Under the pieces are notes generated by a model. It searched no databases and was not told the origin of the DNA. It saw nothing but the letters and a program-made list of their open reading frames with translations. The translations under genes and the position numbers were made by a program. A stretch of 64,000 nucleotides of DNA. It comes from Lumbricus rubellus. Taxonomy: Eukaryota > Annelida > Clitellata > Crassiclitellata > Lumbricidae. Below, piece after piece: positions 34,573 through 45,832 of the stretch. Positions within the stretch are counted from its first letter, which is position 1, and each line of letters opens with the position of its first letter. The stretch is taken from assembly GCA_945859605.1 (NCBI GenBank), contig OX243814.1, positions 29,697,756 to 29,761,755 of the forward strand, given 5' to 3'.

Positions 34573-34687
34573 TGAGCAATTGCAAGTGAATTGCTCATGG
34601 TCCCTACGCGGTGGCTTGAGGCGGATTCGAACCCACAACATTCCGGTTCCAAGGCACTGAATGTACCCCTACACCACCGCGCCCCAC
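34573..34687 (-). repeat. SINE-1 head only (3'-truncated)
   Basis: Retains the tRNA-like head and B-box complement (attcgaacc near 34624-34633) and ends in the core. The tail hairpin is missing, which is unusual because retrotransposition normally truncates the 5' end. Confidence 0.8.
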
Positions 34688-34710
34688 AACAGATATACTA
34701 TACTAACCAC

Positions 34711-34896
34711 CAGGGTTTAAAGTGTGGCAGGACGGTCATGGATGGCGTCCTGACAATTATTTTCAAATCTATAGGCCTATGCCGCCCCTGCCACTTATTC
34801 GGCCAGCATACCTGAAAATGCAAGGGGCGGCCTTGCACTACTTTTGGAAAGGTAAGGGGCGTCCAGGCACTTATATTTTTTACACTTTCAGCACTG
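34711..34896 (+). mobile_element. hAT-type miniature element, TTTAAAGTG family, copy 2
   Basis: The ends are CAGGGTTTAAAGTGTGGC and ACACTTTCAGCACTG. Flanking octamers ctaaccac and ctagccac match 7 of 8. It sits right after a SINE-1 head. Confidence 0.88.
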
Positions 34897-35274
34897 CTAG
34901 CCACAGATACACAATCAAAGCTTCCATGGCATATACCAAACATGTTGAAAAAGTTCAACTCTCGTCAACAATGACAAAATTTGAAGACACTTAATCTGCC
35001 AGTTTAAATTCCAGAACACCAGTAAAACGCTGACGATAGGATAGCAGACCGCCTTCGGCATACGCGGAAAATTTTTCAAGATGACCGCTGCTCAAACCAC
35101 GAGGATCATCGTGACATTTTTCATCATTTAACGTCGACTCGTTTCATCGTTTCATTGACACTGCTGACAAGAAAAGCGACAGCTGTGCACAAATGTCAAC
35201 AAGAATAATACGATATAGTGACCGATTGACAATCTGCCCCTGCAGACATCAAACAAGGCTGGAGAGACCGCCTA

Positions 35275-35295
35275 TCATCATCATTGTCGTCGTTG

Positions 35296-35330
<35 letters not shown>

Positions 35331-35495
35331 GTCGTCGTCATCATCATCATCGTCGTCATCATCATCATCATCATCATCATCCATAGGCGTACGGGAGATT
35401 TCATCATCATCATCTGACATCATCATCTGACATCATCATCTGACATCATCATCAGCTGACATCATCACCACCACCACCACCACGACCACCATCAT
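35275..35495. repeat. (ATC)n microsatellite
   Basis: Long CAT/CGT trinucleotide run, then tandem 'atcatctgacatc'. Poly-Asp and poly-Ile frames result. Confidence 0.97.
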
Positions 35496-35639
35496 CAGTT
35501 CTGATGCCAGTCAATTGGCGGTGATGGGTACAAATAAATCATCACCGATATTGTCCTTGTTCATTTGTCAAATGCATTGCTTCCATTAACGCAAGTCGAA
35601 GTCGTGTTATTTCCTCATTTATTACAATGTATCCAGCAA

Positions 35640-35757
35640 ACGAATTCTTCTTCGTCTGCCTTTAATTGTCTTTCCTTCATATATTGCATGTAGTGCATCG
35701 CATGGGATAGCATTCCCTTTTCTGCATGTCCAAACCGTCCAAGTCTTCATTGAACTA
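35640..35757 (-). mobile_element. LINE reverse transcriptase C-terminal remnant
   Basis: The minus frame reads MKTWTVWTCRKGN...ALHAIYEGKTIKGRRRRIRL, resembling the W.GH..R...G.R..GR.R.R ending of non-LTR reverse transcriptases. It probably belongs with the fragment at 35950-36300, interrupted by the hAT element at 35768-35946. Confidence 0.55.
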
Positions 35758-35767
35758 TACATGTCTG

Positions 35768-35946
35768 CAGTGCTAAAAGTGTAAAAAAGAAGAGCCAGCA
35801 GGACGCCCCTTACCTTTCCAAAAGAAGTGCCAGGACGCCCTTACATTTTCAGGTGTGCTGGCCAAATAAGTGGCGGGACGGTATAGAGATTTGAAAATAA
35901 GTGCCAGGACGCCGTCCATGACCGTCCTGCCACACTTTAAGCCCTG
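35768..35946 (-). mobile_element. hAT-type miniature element, TTTAAAGTG family, copy 3
   Basis: Reverse orientation: CAGTGCTAAAAGTGT at the left end and CACTTTAAGCCCTG at the right. Octamers catgtctg (35760-35767) and cttgtctg (35947-35954) match 7 of 8. It is inserted in LINE-derived sequence. Confidence 0.9.
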
Positions 35947-35949
35947 CTT

Positions 35950-36300
35950 GTCTGGCTGTTTCTTCTCTCCCTAAAAAACAGTAGAGATTCCGTAGAGATT
36001 CGAACCATGCTCCTTTTTCACTTGCCATAAGATTCTCATACTCATAAGTCCTGCAGAGAATTTTTGGCTTCTGTTCCTCTGTGTTGTTCATGGACAATTC
36101 TTTGATAATTCTATGGTTATTATGCGTATCGATATTTAGTAGATGTACAAAGTGTTCCTTCCATTGTTTCTGTGTGTTTGCATTGTCTACAAGTATTTTA
36201 CCATTTCCATCTCTGATTGATGCAACCCTGAGATTGAGGTCCGCCTATTCTGGCAACTGGCAACCAAATATAATACCAGTACTGTATCAGTGACAGACAA
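35950..36300 (-). mobile_element. LINE fragment (endonuclease-RT linker region)
   Basis: Reading the minus strand gives QIRDGNGKILVDNANTQKQW, then KEHFVHLLNIDTHN. 'I.D..GK.L.D......W.EHF..LLN' is the conserved block just before the reverse transcriptase domain of non-LTR elements. The element is cut by the assembly gap. Confidence 0.8.
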
Positions 36301-36500
36301 NNNNNNNNNNNNNNNNNNNNNNNNNNNNNNNNNNNNNNNNNNNNNNNNNNNNNNNNNNNNNNNNNNNNNNNNNNNNNNNNNNNNNNNNNNNNNNNNNNNN
36401 NNNNNNNNNNNNNNNNNNNNNNNNNNNNNNNNNNNNNNNNNNNNNNNNNNNNNNNNNNNNNNNNNNNNNNNNNNNNNNNNNNNNNNNNNNNNNNNNNNNN
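36301..36500. other. Assembly gap (200 Ns)
   Basis: Exactly 200 unknown bases. The sequences on its two sides repeat each other (36186-36300 and 36501-36616). Confidence 1.
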
Positions 36501-36616
36501 TCTACAAGTATTTTACCATTTCCATCTGTGATTTTTGCAACCCTGAGATTGAGGTCCGACTATTCTGGCAACCAAATTTATTACCAGTAGCCTACTGTAT
36601 CAGTCACAGGCAATGT
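36501..36616 (-). mobile_element. Second copy of the LINE segment beyond the gap
   Basis: 'tctacaagtattttaccatttccatct' through 'gtatcagtcacaggcaa' repeats 36186-36300 with several differences, including a 9-base deletion of 'aactggcaa'-type sequence and an insertion near the end. Confidence 0.85.
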
Positions 36617-36619
36617 CCC

Positions 36620-37620
36620 ACAGCACATGCAAAAATAATTACTGCTAGAAGCAATGAAGATTGCGATGGTAATAAATGATAAAGCAATGAATAAAAAAAC
36701 AATCACCAAACTAATGCTACGCGCGAAAAGGTCCCTTGCGTTATTCCCTGCATAGCTTGCTTAATATCAGTCAGTCATGACCGAATAGGTAGTGAAGCTA
36801 TACACAAATACTGGAAATTGGTATTATCATGACCAGCCTAAACAGAATACAAAAACTGGAAATTGTAGGCGTATCAAAACAACAATGGATCAGTCACACT
36901 GCTTACTCACCCTTTGCAGGGGTCATCACAACACAGTAGTATCTAGTATCTACATCATGACAATGACCAGTGATTAGCCATTGAATACTACTTTGCGTCA
37001 TCATAATTCATACACCGCAGAAACTGGAAGCCAGGACAAAAAAACGCTTATATTTGCCAGACAGAAGAAATTGGCATCAATAAGGTATTAACAGACGATT
37101 GAACACAAGAAAAATGATGAAGCCGAGGAGAAGAAGAGGATGACAAGAAAAACTGAAGCAGATGGGACAAAAGCATTAAGAGTTGGGGGGGAGAAGCATT
37201 AGCAGGAAAATGATCTTAAAATGAGACAGTTGAGGAACAGCAAGTGGAAATGGAAGACAGTGAATCGAATTACAAAGAAGGCAAATGGAAAAGGATGCAG
37301 TCAAACCGAAATAAATATTAGTCAGTAAAACTGCTTCAATCTAATGGGGTTTTTTTCTTTAAAAAAAAGAGAGGAACCCATGGATGGAAGTTAGCTGAGT
37401 ATCAGAGTATCACTTAGGTCAGAGTAACACATCAAATCATGGGTGGAATTGGCTATTTGCTCCAACTTCCGACTTCTTAATCACAATTTAGTTTGACTCC
37501 TTCCAGTTTGTGCAGTCAAAGACTAAAACCATGCAGAAACAGTGTAACAACAATATTCAAAAAGTTCCAGACACATGAACCCAAGGACACACAGGCATTA
37601 CCCACAAGAACACACTACAC
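36620..37620. other. Intronic DNA without a supportable gene
   Basis: AT-rich and mostly unique. A 39-nt open segment (36911-36949, minus) is flanked by AG and gtgagt. Its phases (1 to 1) do not fit the gene A chain. Confidence 0.4.
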
Positions 37621-37623
37621 ACA

Positions 37624-37655
37624 GTGTCACACACACACACACACACACACAGTGT

Positions 37656-37686
<31 letters not shown>

Positions 37687-37691
37687 CACAC
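37624..37691. repeat. (AC)n microsatellite with agtgtc interruptions
   Basis: Two AC runs split by 'cacacagtgtcacac'. Confidence 0.95.
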
Positions 37692-38329
37692 AGTGTCACA
37701 CAAATGCAGAATCATACAAACACATAAACAAGGTCAACTGGTAACACAACATTAGCTTTCACTTAATTTAACATGTGGGTGATTTGAAATAGGAGCTGCA
37801 CAGTGTACACTTTACATTGTACATCTTGCAGTATATCTTATCAAGGACCATTGGGCTTTAGTTACATACAGAATCTCTTGATCTTATATATATATTCTTA
37901 TATATCACATGTGAATATTGGGGCAACTGCATCTTCAAAAAACCTACACCCACATAAACCTATTATTTACAAAGATAGTCTTATCTTGTTTCCAACAATG
38001 ATTCCACACCTCAATGAAAATCCAGCAGATGAAACCCAATCTAAAAAAATTACACATCACTTGACGCCACGACAAACCATGATGAAGGTGGCAACCATAT
38101 CCCCTAAAATCATCCCTCAGAAGAATCTCGTTAAAAACTTAGACGGACAAGAGTCCGACCCCTTGACCTCAACTTAGCGAGTTGTGTCAATTAGCTGCAG
38201 AGAACAGTGCTCAGCAACCTGCCAGTCACATGGCCATCATCTCTGTTCATCTCAGGTTATAATTGCCTCACAATGGAGGAGGCTTGAAGCATTGTGTGGG
38301 AGCTTATGACATGCCTCACTGCAGAAGAC

Positions 38330-38470
38330 GCTGACTACGCTGCTGCTGCTGCCGAGGAACGCCGCGCTGTGTACGGTGAAAACAGCGGGCTTATGGGTAA
38401 CGGACTTACTCGCGGATGAATACACTATGGAGGCAGTGAATTACGCGGCGGAGAAGGAGGAGGAAAAGGA
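38330..38470. other. Short GC-rich unique island
   Basis: 'gctgctgctgctgccgaggaacgccgcgctgtg' and 'gaattacgcggcggagaaggagg'. No exon is proved. Confidence 0.25.
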
Positions 38471-38502
38471 CATGATTGAGAGAAGATTGGATGCGTGAAC
38501 TA

Positions 38503-38542
38503 ACTGAGGGAGGGAGGGAGGGAGTGAGGGAGGGAGGGAGCC
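38503..38542. repeat. (GGGA)n run
   Basis: Simple repeat. Confidence 0.9.
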
Positions 38543-38877
38543 GTCCGAAGAGATACATTGAAAGAGATATCGACATGCAAGAGTGGGTGGGACAGGCAGC
38601 AAATAGGACTGACAGAGAGTGATGCAGACGATGTATATCATCATCACCAACAGCAACTTCATTTGTGGCATATTATAAGCGCCCCATATGACAATATTCC
38701 CATAAGAATATCCTATATGGCCTACATGTATAGAGCCCAAATGGCAGGGCAGATGAAGCCCATGTGTGATAATGTGGATATGAACGTAAATTTGACCAAG
38801 CATTGATATGTCCAAGAAATGATTATGTTAGCATCCATTGTAGAGTTACCATTCTAACACACTACTTTCAATAGCTA

Positions 38878-39160
38878 CACAAAGCCACAAACACACACAC
38901 ACATGCACAAATACACACAGACACACACACCAAAACAGACCAACATACAAATAAAGGCACATACACACATATACACATAGAACACCATTTATGCATAAAC
39001 ATGCACATACACATTACACATGTGACCTTCTGACAACACAGACACATGCACACACACACGCACACACACATGCATGCACATGTAAGCACACGGACACACA
39101 CACGCATGCACATGTAAGCACACAGACACATTTTACATAAACACACACAAACAGATATGT
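38878..39160. repeat. (AC)n-rich degenerate microsatellite
   Basis: acacacatgcac-type units. The Cys/Val frame on the minus strand is an artefact. Confidence 0.93.
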
Positions 39161-39839
39161 CCAACAAACCAACATAAATTCATACGTACAGAACGCAACA
39201 CAAACGCGTACACATAAATTTGTACAGAGACGTGAAAATTGTGACGCTATCTTGAATCTCCAAGCTCCAGCCTGTCTTGACTATAAAGTTCCTCGTATCT
39301 GATTGGACTATGACGATCAGATCTAAAGCCAACGAAGAATATTCGTCATAGGAAAGAGCTCTACCCTGATCTCCGGATAACAGCAGTTTGATTGACAGAT
39401 CACGCATGCCAAGAAACCTACCACCAGCCATAAATTTTCTAAAGACTGCCTGCAATTCTTCGATAAAAATGCCACAGGTTCTAAGGCGATCTTGATTGAT
39501 AAGTGTTTTTTTATGAGCTCAGAAAAGATTGTGATCTAAAAAGCAGCAGAATAACATAAAATTATACATGTATAAGAAATGTTTCTGATTATTTAATAAC
39601 GACAAGGGGACAAATATTTATTGAAATACTTTTACCCGTCCATGTTAACTGCCTGACTGTTGGCATTCGTGACCCCTTTGAATCTTGAACCAGAACTGAT
39701 TTTGTCTTTGACCAAGAGCCTGTAGTAAGCTGTTTCCCCCAACTTCACTTATTGTGCACTGTACAAGTCTCCAGATTATGATTTTGATTACTACTGTAAC
39801 TATATAATCCGTCAACACTTGCCTCAACTATATCTAGGG

Positions 39840-40842
39840 CAGGGGTCTCAAACTCAAGTCATCGTGTGGGCCAAATTTGAAAATTTGCAGTGTCTCGCGG
39901 GCCGCAACATGAAATTATGTCCTGCAAGTTAAACTATTTATAATAATAAAATAATCCAATGGTGATGGTTACAATGCTGTTATAATTATATGATCTTGTA
40001 AAATCACCTAAGTTAATATTATACTTTCAGGGTAACCATAGTGGTACTTATACTCAAAATTGAAAACTCAGAGTCAAAAGATATGGCCTATGAAGAGCAT
40101 CAATAGCACATTAAATTTTAGTAAGCCTAATAGGCCTACCTACAACTAAACTTGTAACATCTTTAAATGCCAAACAGCTAAAGTATTATAGTGAGTAGTT
40201 TCAGAGGTGATCAGGTCTGATTAGCGATAAGCTTACACATAGGCCCCTACATGTAATCTGACAATGTTTCCCAACTACGAGAACATCATTGTTTAATTTT
40301 ATCTTTTGAGATGCGAAGAATCGGAGAAGGCATAGGCTACAGCTTGTAAATATTCACCCGTAACTGTAAGGCATGTCATTTGAGATTTTATTAATCTTCA
40401 TTAATTAATTAATGAAAAAGCTGTTCACATAATTATTATTATGTAGGCCAGGTAATGCCAGATATCGCCATTAGCGACTTGCAGTACTGCAGGTGCAGAT
40501 TTAGGAATGTTTCTTGTAGTAGAAAAGTGTAGAATAGGCCTATTTGAATATCAACCTCATTGTAGGCTTACTTCTGCTTCAGCATGGTATTACATTGAAG
40601 GCCCACTATAACTCTATCTGCATATCTGCTGTTGCAGATTGAATATCCAGAGCAAAAATTAGAAGAAAACAGTTTGAACCTTGATTCAAATCGCAAAAGA
40701 ACAGCAGCATTCGGTTTTAACCAATTTCTTTCTTTAAATAATTATAAGCAAATAAAGAAATAAACCAGATGGCTCTCGCGGGCCGCATTATTCGGGTCCA
40801 CGGGCCGCATGCGGCCCGCGGGCCGCGTGTTTGAGACCCCTG
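39840..40842. mobile_element. hAT-type non-autonomous element, 1.0 kb
   Basis: The ends are CAGGGGTCTCAAACTC and GTTTGAGACCCCTG. Subterminal gggccgc / gcggccc motifs are strongly palindromic at the right end (gcatgcggcccgcgggccgc). The flanking octamers (atctaggg, gtgtagat) match at only 4 of 8 positions, so the duplication is decayed or the ends are slightly misplaced. The interior is AT-rich and has no transposase frame. Confidence 0.85.
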
Positions 40843-40895
40843 GTGTAGATGTTGTTATATAAGAATGACACCAATAAAGCTTCAAAAACCAAAAC

Positions 40896-40992
40896 TCTGC
40901 CACTGGTCGCATTCTGCCAGTGCCAGTCTCAAGCCTGGATAAAGGAGGAGGGCGACACTAATCATCTCTGATATGGCAGTGTCGTTAACAAT
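40896..40992. repeat. Dispersed ~88-bp repeat, copy 2 (inverted relative to copy 1)
   Basis: 'actggtcgcattctgccagtgccagtctcaagcctggataaaggaggagggcgacactaatc' is the reverse complement of 30915-31002 with about 10 changes. Confidence 0.75.
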
Positions 40993-41545
40993 GTAACAAG
41001 ACTCAAAAACCTTAGACAATTGCTCATCATGAGCACTAATACAGAGGGTAAAAGCAATCATTCTTTCAGTAAATCTTATCTAATCTGGGAGCTTCTACAC
41101 TGCCAATATCACAATGCAGCCCTGGACAAAAACAGAATAGAATATTCATCTATTAAAGCTCACCTTGTCACAAAGCATTGTGCTCCAAAGGTAATATAAT
41201 CAGATAACCAAATACTGGCAACTATTAGGTTTTAGCAGTTACATATACAATGTAGCCCCTGACTAAGAAATTGAAGGCTGTTTCAAATTAAACGTGTACT
41301 CCTTAATCAGCATTCACAGTTTTTATGTATATATACAGAATCCATCCAGATAAAATCTGCCACTGAAAACAATGCACGGCTGCAATGGATGGACAATTGG
41401 AAACAATAGTACTGACCTGAATGAGACAGAACAAAGATAAACGGTCTGTAAGGCCCAGTAAATCATTGTGGCAGGACTAAGTCCTGCCTTACAAAGAAAG
41501 AGGGAATTTTATGAAACATCTAAAATGCAAGCATCCGTCTCTCAC

Positions 41546-41595
41546 CTGTGTAAGTATTCCACCAGGTTTCGCATATTCATCGGCTGGATTGTTGC
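41546..41595 (-). CDS. Gene A exon: cytoplasmic segment with YAKP
   Basis: A 50-nt exon between acceptor gtttgatttatag (AG at 41596-41597) and donor gtgaga (41540-41545, preceded by ACACAG). It enters in phase 1 (A|GC, Ser) and leaves in phase 0, giving S-NNPADEYAKPGGILTQ. The entry phase matches the end of the transmembrane exon at 54419. DEYAKP has the Y-x-x-P form bound by Crk-type SH2 domains when phosphorylated; that role is inference. The family is unknown. Confidence 0.72.
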
Positions 41596-41662
41596 CTATA
41601 AATCAAACAACACAAAACGCGTTTAGCAAGGAACAAAAGGGTGCTAGCCTTTGAAACCCAAT

Positions 41663-42004
41663 CAGTGGCGTAGCCAGAAATTTCTGATTGGGGGGGTGGG
41701 GGGTTTATGGCCGGATGCTTGTTTTTCTTACATAATTGAACAAATAACCATAAAAAAGTTTTTTCCTAAGCCAATGGGGGACCAAGCAGTATAATTTGGT
41801 ACCGGCGTAAGCTGGGAAGTAAACAGCAAGTCCTGCGATACACTGGCCCCGTGTCCAGGACCTTGGGATTCGTCCATTTCTGGCTCAGGGCTATGGAAAA
41901 GATGAGCGCCTCCCTGTGTTCCTCATGGAACGGGATGGGACATTACTTACTTCTTAATAGGGGACGGGGGGGGGGTTAACCCCAACCCCCTGTCTACGCC
42001 ACTG
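41663..42004. mobile_element. hAT-type miniature element, GTGGCGTAGCC family, copy 1
   Basis: The ends are CAGTGGCGTAGCCAG and TGTCTACGCCACTG. Octamers aacccaat and aactcaat match 7 of 8. G-runs are subterminal. A shorter deletion derivative is at 61275-61428. It lies about 70 bp upstream (on the minus strand) of the 41.5-kb gene A exon. Confidence 0.93.
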
Positions 42005-42039
42005 AACTCAATGCTGCATTGTTGTCAGCTATGGCTTAA

Positions 42040-42480
42040 AGTTTTTTTTAGCTATGTTCCAGACGTCCTGACCATAATTATTGATTCAACGAAAATAATA
42101 ACCAATGCATAACGTCATAGTGGAAGTTATGTATGCGCACATTGCGCAGCCTCGTCCACGTTATTTATTATCATTTAAACCCGAAATAATGTCCGCCAAT
42201 ATTACCAATTGTCTTGCTGCTCTGCATGAAGCATAAATCCTTGTCCCACCTCATTAATCCTAATTATTCCACCCATTTATCATGTACCAGTTTGCCATTG
42301 CGGGCGAATCATTGCTGTCACGCGTGCAACTCAACCAAAAGATTTCTCTGGACAAAGACATAAAGGCAATAATCAATGTATTCCTATTAAATTCATTATT
42401 TGAACCACGTGTGGCAAATTTAAACTTCGGTTCACAAAATATTTCCTCAATGTGGAGCAGAAAGAAGCAAAATTACTGAA
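42040..42480. other. Unique low-repeat intronic segment with homeodomain-like words
   Basis: Contains 'cattaatcctaattattcc' (about 42250) and 'ttatttattatcatttaaac'. It is flanked by repeats but repeat-free itself. A 65-codon plus frame lacks splice or domain support. Confidence 0.25.
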
Positions 42481-43018
42481 GCATTGTATATATAGATTAT
42501 AGAGTTCAAACAGGACAAGGCAAAGTAAAGTAAGTAAGATTCATAAAGTAGTAGCCGTTTATTGACAATGCATCAAACACATACAAAATAACAGCAATCA
42601 GTACAAACTCAACAACTTTCGAGCGATTGGTGCATAGGCCTAAGTCAAAGGATCAATCCAAAAAGGTCGTATGGACCCGCTGAGACTGGATTGACCCCTC
42701 CTTTCTCGTTAACATTTGGCTGTTGCAAAAAAACAGTGTAAAGAACAACAAGTTATACATGAAATGAAAAAAGTTTATTTGTGGATCCAGAAGTTGAAGA
42801 ATAGAGGATGAATCTTACAATGCAGTTTTCTTGAGGTTTTCTTGTTTTTTTAAAACTTACTTCACTCACTGCTGTTATCTACCCTTGATTCGCTCATTGC
42901 TGCATTCATGGGGCGTATTGGGTGTTTGAATACCCCAACATGAAATAATGTAAAAATTAAATTAGTATGTGAGGCACCCTTGTAACTGTGTTACGGCGCC
43001 ATAGAAATTGTGATTGTT

Positions 43019-43058
43019 ATCATTATTATTATAATTATTATTATGTAAAATCATCGTG

Positions 43059-43105
<47 letters not shown>
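43019..43105. repeat. (ATT)n microsatellite
   Basis: Follows a short tail 'ttacggcgccatagaaattgtgattg', so it is probably the tail of a retroposon. A further short run is at 43190-43216. Confidence 0.93.
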
Positions 43106-43107
<2 letters not shown>

Positions 43108-43270
43108 TGTCATGTTATGTTATTGAAAGGCTACCCCTTTTCCAAATCGGGCAAAGTGTTAACGAAAGAGACCGCGAAGGCTACAGCGTTAATTTATTAT
43201 TATTATTATTATTATTTAAAATATGAATTCAGAAAACAAACACCGAATTTATAAATGTTCACACAAACTA

Positions 43271-43746
43271 TCTATATAAATAAAAATGAAACTTTCCAAT
43301 AGTTTGTGGAAAGTGTTCTCAAAAAGTACCACACAGATTGTTTTGAAAATTTAACAAAACCTTCCATTCCAATAGGAGAGTTTCCATTTTCCTTTTTATC
43401 CGAAAAACGCAATCTTTTCCACAAAAAGTGAACTTTGCATTCCGCTCGACCACCATTTGCAAATTCAACAAAACTGCACGTTGCCAGATTTCAGAAACGC
43501 CTTGACAGTGACAGCGACCAGACGAAACATGAATGAGGTTGCGTGCCGTGACGTCATAAGCGAGTCGCAAAATAATTTTCCGGCCTTTCACCATTCTTGG
43601 GCTCTATCCGCTCTCAGGAAGGGACGATTTGAGGGAGGAAAGGAGCGGAGGGAGCGGGACGAAGGGGGAGGGGGAGGCGGAGGGCGAGGGGGAGGGGAGG
43701 GGGTGAGTTTTTTCTGCCACAGCAACGCGTGGCCGGGTACAGCTAG
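43271..43746 (+). mobile_element. Non-autonomous Helitron
   Basis: Begins TCTATATAAATAAAAATGAA and ends GGCCGGGTACAGCTAG, with host A before and T after, as expected for insertion between A and T. A hairpin (CCAC a GC / GC GTGG, about 43718-43733) lies just upstream of the CTAG terminus. There are no terminal inverted repeats and no target duplication. The interior has a purine-rich run (43617-43703). No Rep/helicase frame is present. Confidence 0.88.
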
Positions 43747-43916
43747 TTGTATATATAATTTGTAAACAATATGCATGGATTCCATTCTCATTGACCACGG
43801 GCACAACAGAAGCATGCTCAAAAAATAGACATGCCCAAAGAACTCAAGCTACGAGAGAATCACGCAAGGCATTGTTCAACGGGTTGCAAGGCAATGCACC
43901 AAAAAAAGAAATAACA

Positions 43917-43992
43917 TACATACATACATACATACATTACATACATACATACATTGCATACATACATACATACATACATACATACATACATA
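43917..43992. repeat. (CATA)n microsatellite
   Basis: Tetranucleotide run. The poly-HTYI frame is an artefact. Confidence 0.95.
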
Positions 43993-44039
43993 GTGCACCA
44001 ACAAAATGTCTGCTGGACGATGATGCGCCATCTTGCAAA

Positions 44040-44440
44040 TCTCAGTTCACGATGGGTTAACGGTTAAACGGACCATGAAAAATTGGAACATGCCAAGTCA
44101 GAGCGGGACGCTCTCCGCCGCGCTCCTTGCTAGTGAGGCCACGGACGAACATACATCTGCCGAACGAGAGAACGGTTTTTTGTCTGCTGATAAACCAGAG
44201 CAGCAGACGAATTCGACGCTGGACAATGGTCAGTGGTGGTCGAATGAAAGCCATAGCCGGCTATCAACGTCGCGGTGGCCATCTATCTACGCTGGCCAAT
44301 GTGTCAGTGAACCCAGCGAAGCGAAAGCCACGATAATCTAAGCCGAACAGAACACAAGGCAACGTGGACCGCCGTCGACAATTGAACTGCGGCTACTGAA
44401 ATCACAAATGGCACCCAGCGGCCGCAGAACCTGGGAATAA
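44040..44440. other. GC-balanced unique island
   Basis: Low repeat content. Three overlapping plus frames of 65-100 codons have no splice-site or domain support, so no gene is called. Confidence 0.3.
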
Positions 44441-45140
44441 AACAACGAGAGGCTCACTTCGCAAATCCTCTCCCACCCGCTCACCCCTCCCACTACACAT
44501 ACACACACCCACACACACAGAGGAAAGAATCGTGTCGTAAACAACATTGCCCACACACAAATATAGATTCTGTATGACATCACAACGTAATTGGACTAAG
44601 CAGCTGATCTCTGGAATCCTTTATTCAAAATGATGCAACAACATTCATGATGTAGCTCTACAGAATTTTCTTAAAATTGTAAGAACACTGATGAGTTCAA
44701 TAGTGCAATGATTTCAGTAACTACAGCATGTTTTTCAATGATTTTGGATTGACTTTGGATGATTTTTGATTTTGCAGTTTTAAGACAGCATGTTTTGTAA
44801 CTAACAGCTTAAGACTTAGGGGCCTACCGGCATTATCTATTATTATCGTGCTTTCTCCGTGGCTGGCCCTGCGACCTGGAATGAGCTTCCTTTAGAATCC
44901 ATCATTTAATCATTGAGCAAATTAATGTTAATACATGGGTTGGAACAATTGTCAGTATATCTTTAAGCAAGGTCAAAATCGAAATCAACTGTATACAATT
45001 CCTTTCTGTTCAAATACCACATTGACATTTTCACAAAGTTAAATTGCAACAATTGTTTTTAATTCCTCTTTGATATTTATATGCTGCCATTGTTGACTAA
45101 CATATACTCTATTATACTGTCAGAAGTTGCAAAATAATCA
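44441..45140. other. AT-rich intronic DNA, nothing recognised
   Basis: No exon or repeat family could be supported. Confidence 0.4.
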
Positions 45141-45145
45141 ATATG

Positions 45146-45376
45146 CATGTATATGCACTTGTTATAGCACCTCGGCCAGACCTCCAAGTTTCCTACTGAG
45201 AAGCTCTCCTGAATACAGCGCGGACGCTGAATTGGAATTTCACACCAAAGCGCTGAGCAATTGCGAGTGAAGGACTTGTCAAAGGTCCGTAAAAAGCGGT
45301 TTGAGGTGGATTCGTACCTGCAAACCTCCTGCTGCAAGGCAACGACCATACCCACTACACCACGGCACCCCCCCAC
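45146..45376 (-). repeat. SINE-1, full length, diverged
   Basis: Hairpin side 'gttatagcacctcggccag', core and head complement 'cactacaccacggcacccc'. It is more diverged than other copies (B box interrupted, attcgtacc). Confidence 0.85.
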
Positions 45377-45832
45377 AATGGGTTTAAGAATCCCTTTGGC
45401 CTGGTTGGCAAATGTGTTCGTTTCTCCATTGGATTTCCACTTCATCAGATAAAGCTGAAGGCTGGCGAATCCGTTTCTGCTGTGCACAGTTTCCTGGCAA
45501 ACGGACTAATCCTTCCCCGGCAGGTTCTTAGACCGACACAGCCCTGCTGTAGTAGTGGAGCGGCGAATACCCATTCTCAGAGCCCTGCCAGAAATGAACT
45601 CAACTTTTGGCATTCGAATTAACTGCCTGACCAGATCCGTCGTGTGCCCTCGAGGAAGGATTTGTGCATCTGAGTTGTGCGCACGATATTATACACCTTG
45701 AAGCACCGCTGTAGCTGGCATCTGTTTCTTTCATATCTTGGTAAGTTCATTTTTGGCCAATGTTTCGCAATTATACCTGATTTGTAACATTTCTTTAATA
45801 CGTATACATATATATCACTGGACAACAAATTT

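Noticed and set aside
36290..36679. 129-codon plus frame
   Set aside because: It spans the 200-N gap, so most of it is unknown sequence.
36911..36949. 39-nt minus micro-exon (TRYYCVVMTPAK) with gtgagt donor
   Set aside because: The acceptor tract is weak and its 1-to-1 phase does not fit between the 41.5-kb (phase 0 out) and 30.4-kb (phase 0 in) exons.
39832..40850. 8-bp target duplication for the 1.0-kb hAT-type element
   Set aside because: atctaggg and gtgtagat agree at only four positions, so the duplication is not claimed although the element's ends are clear.
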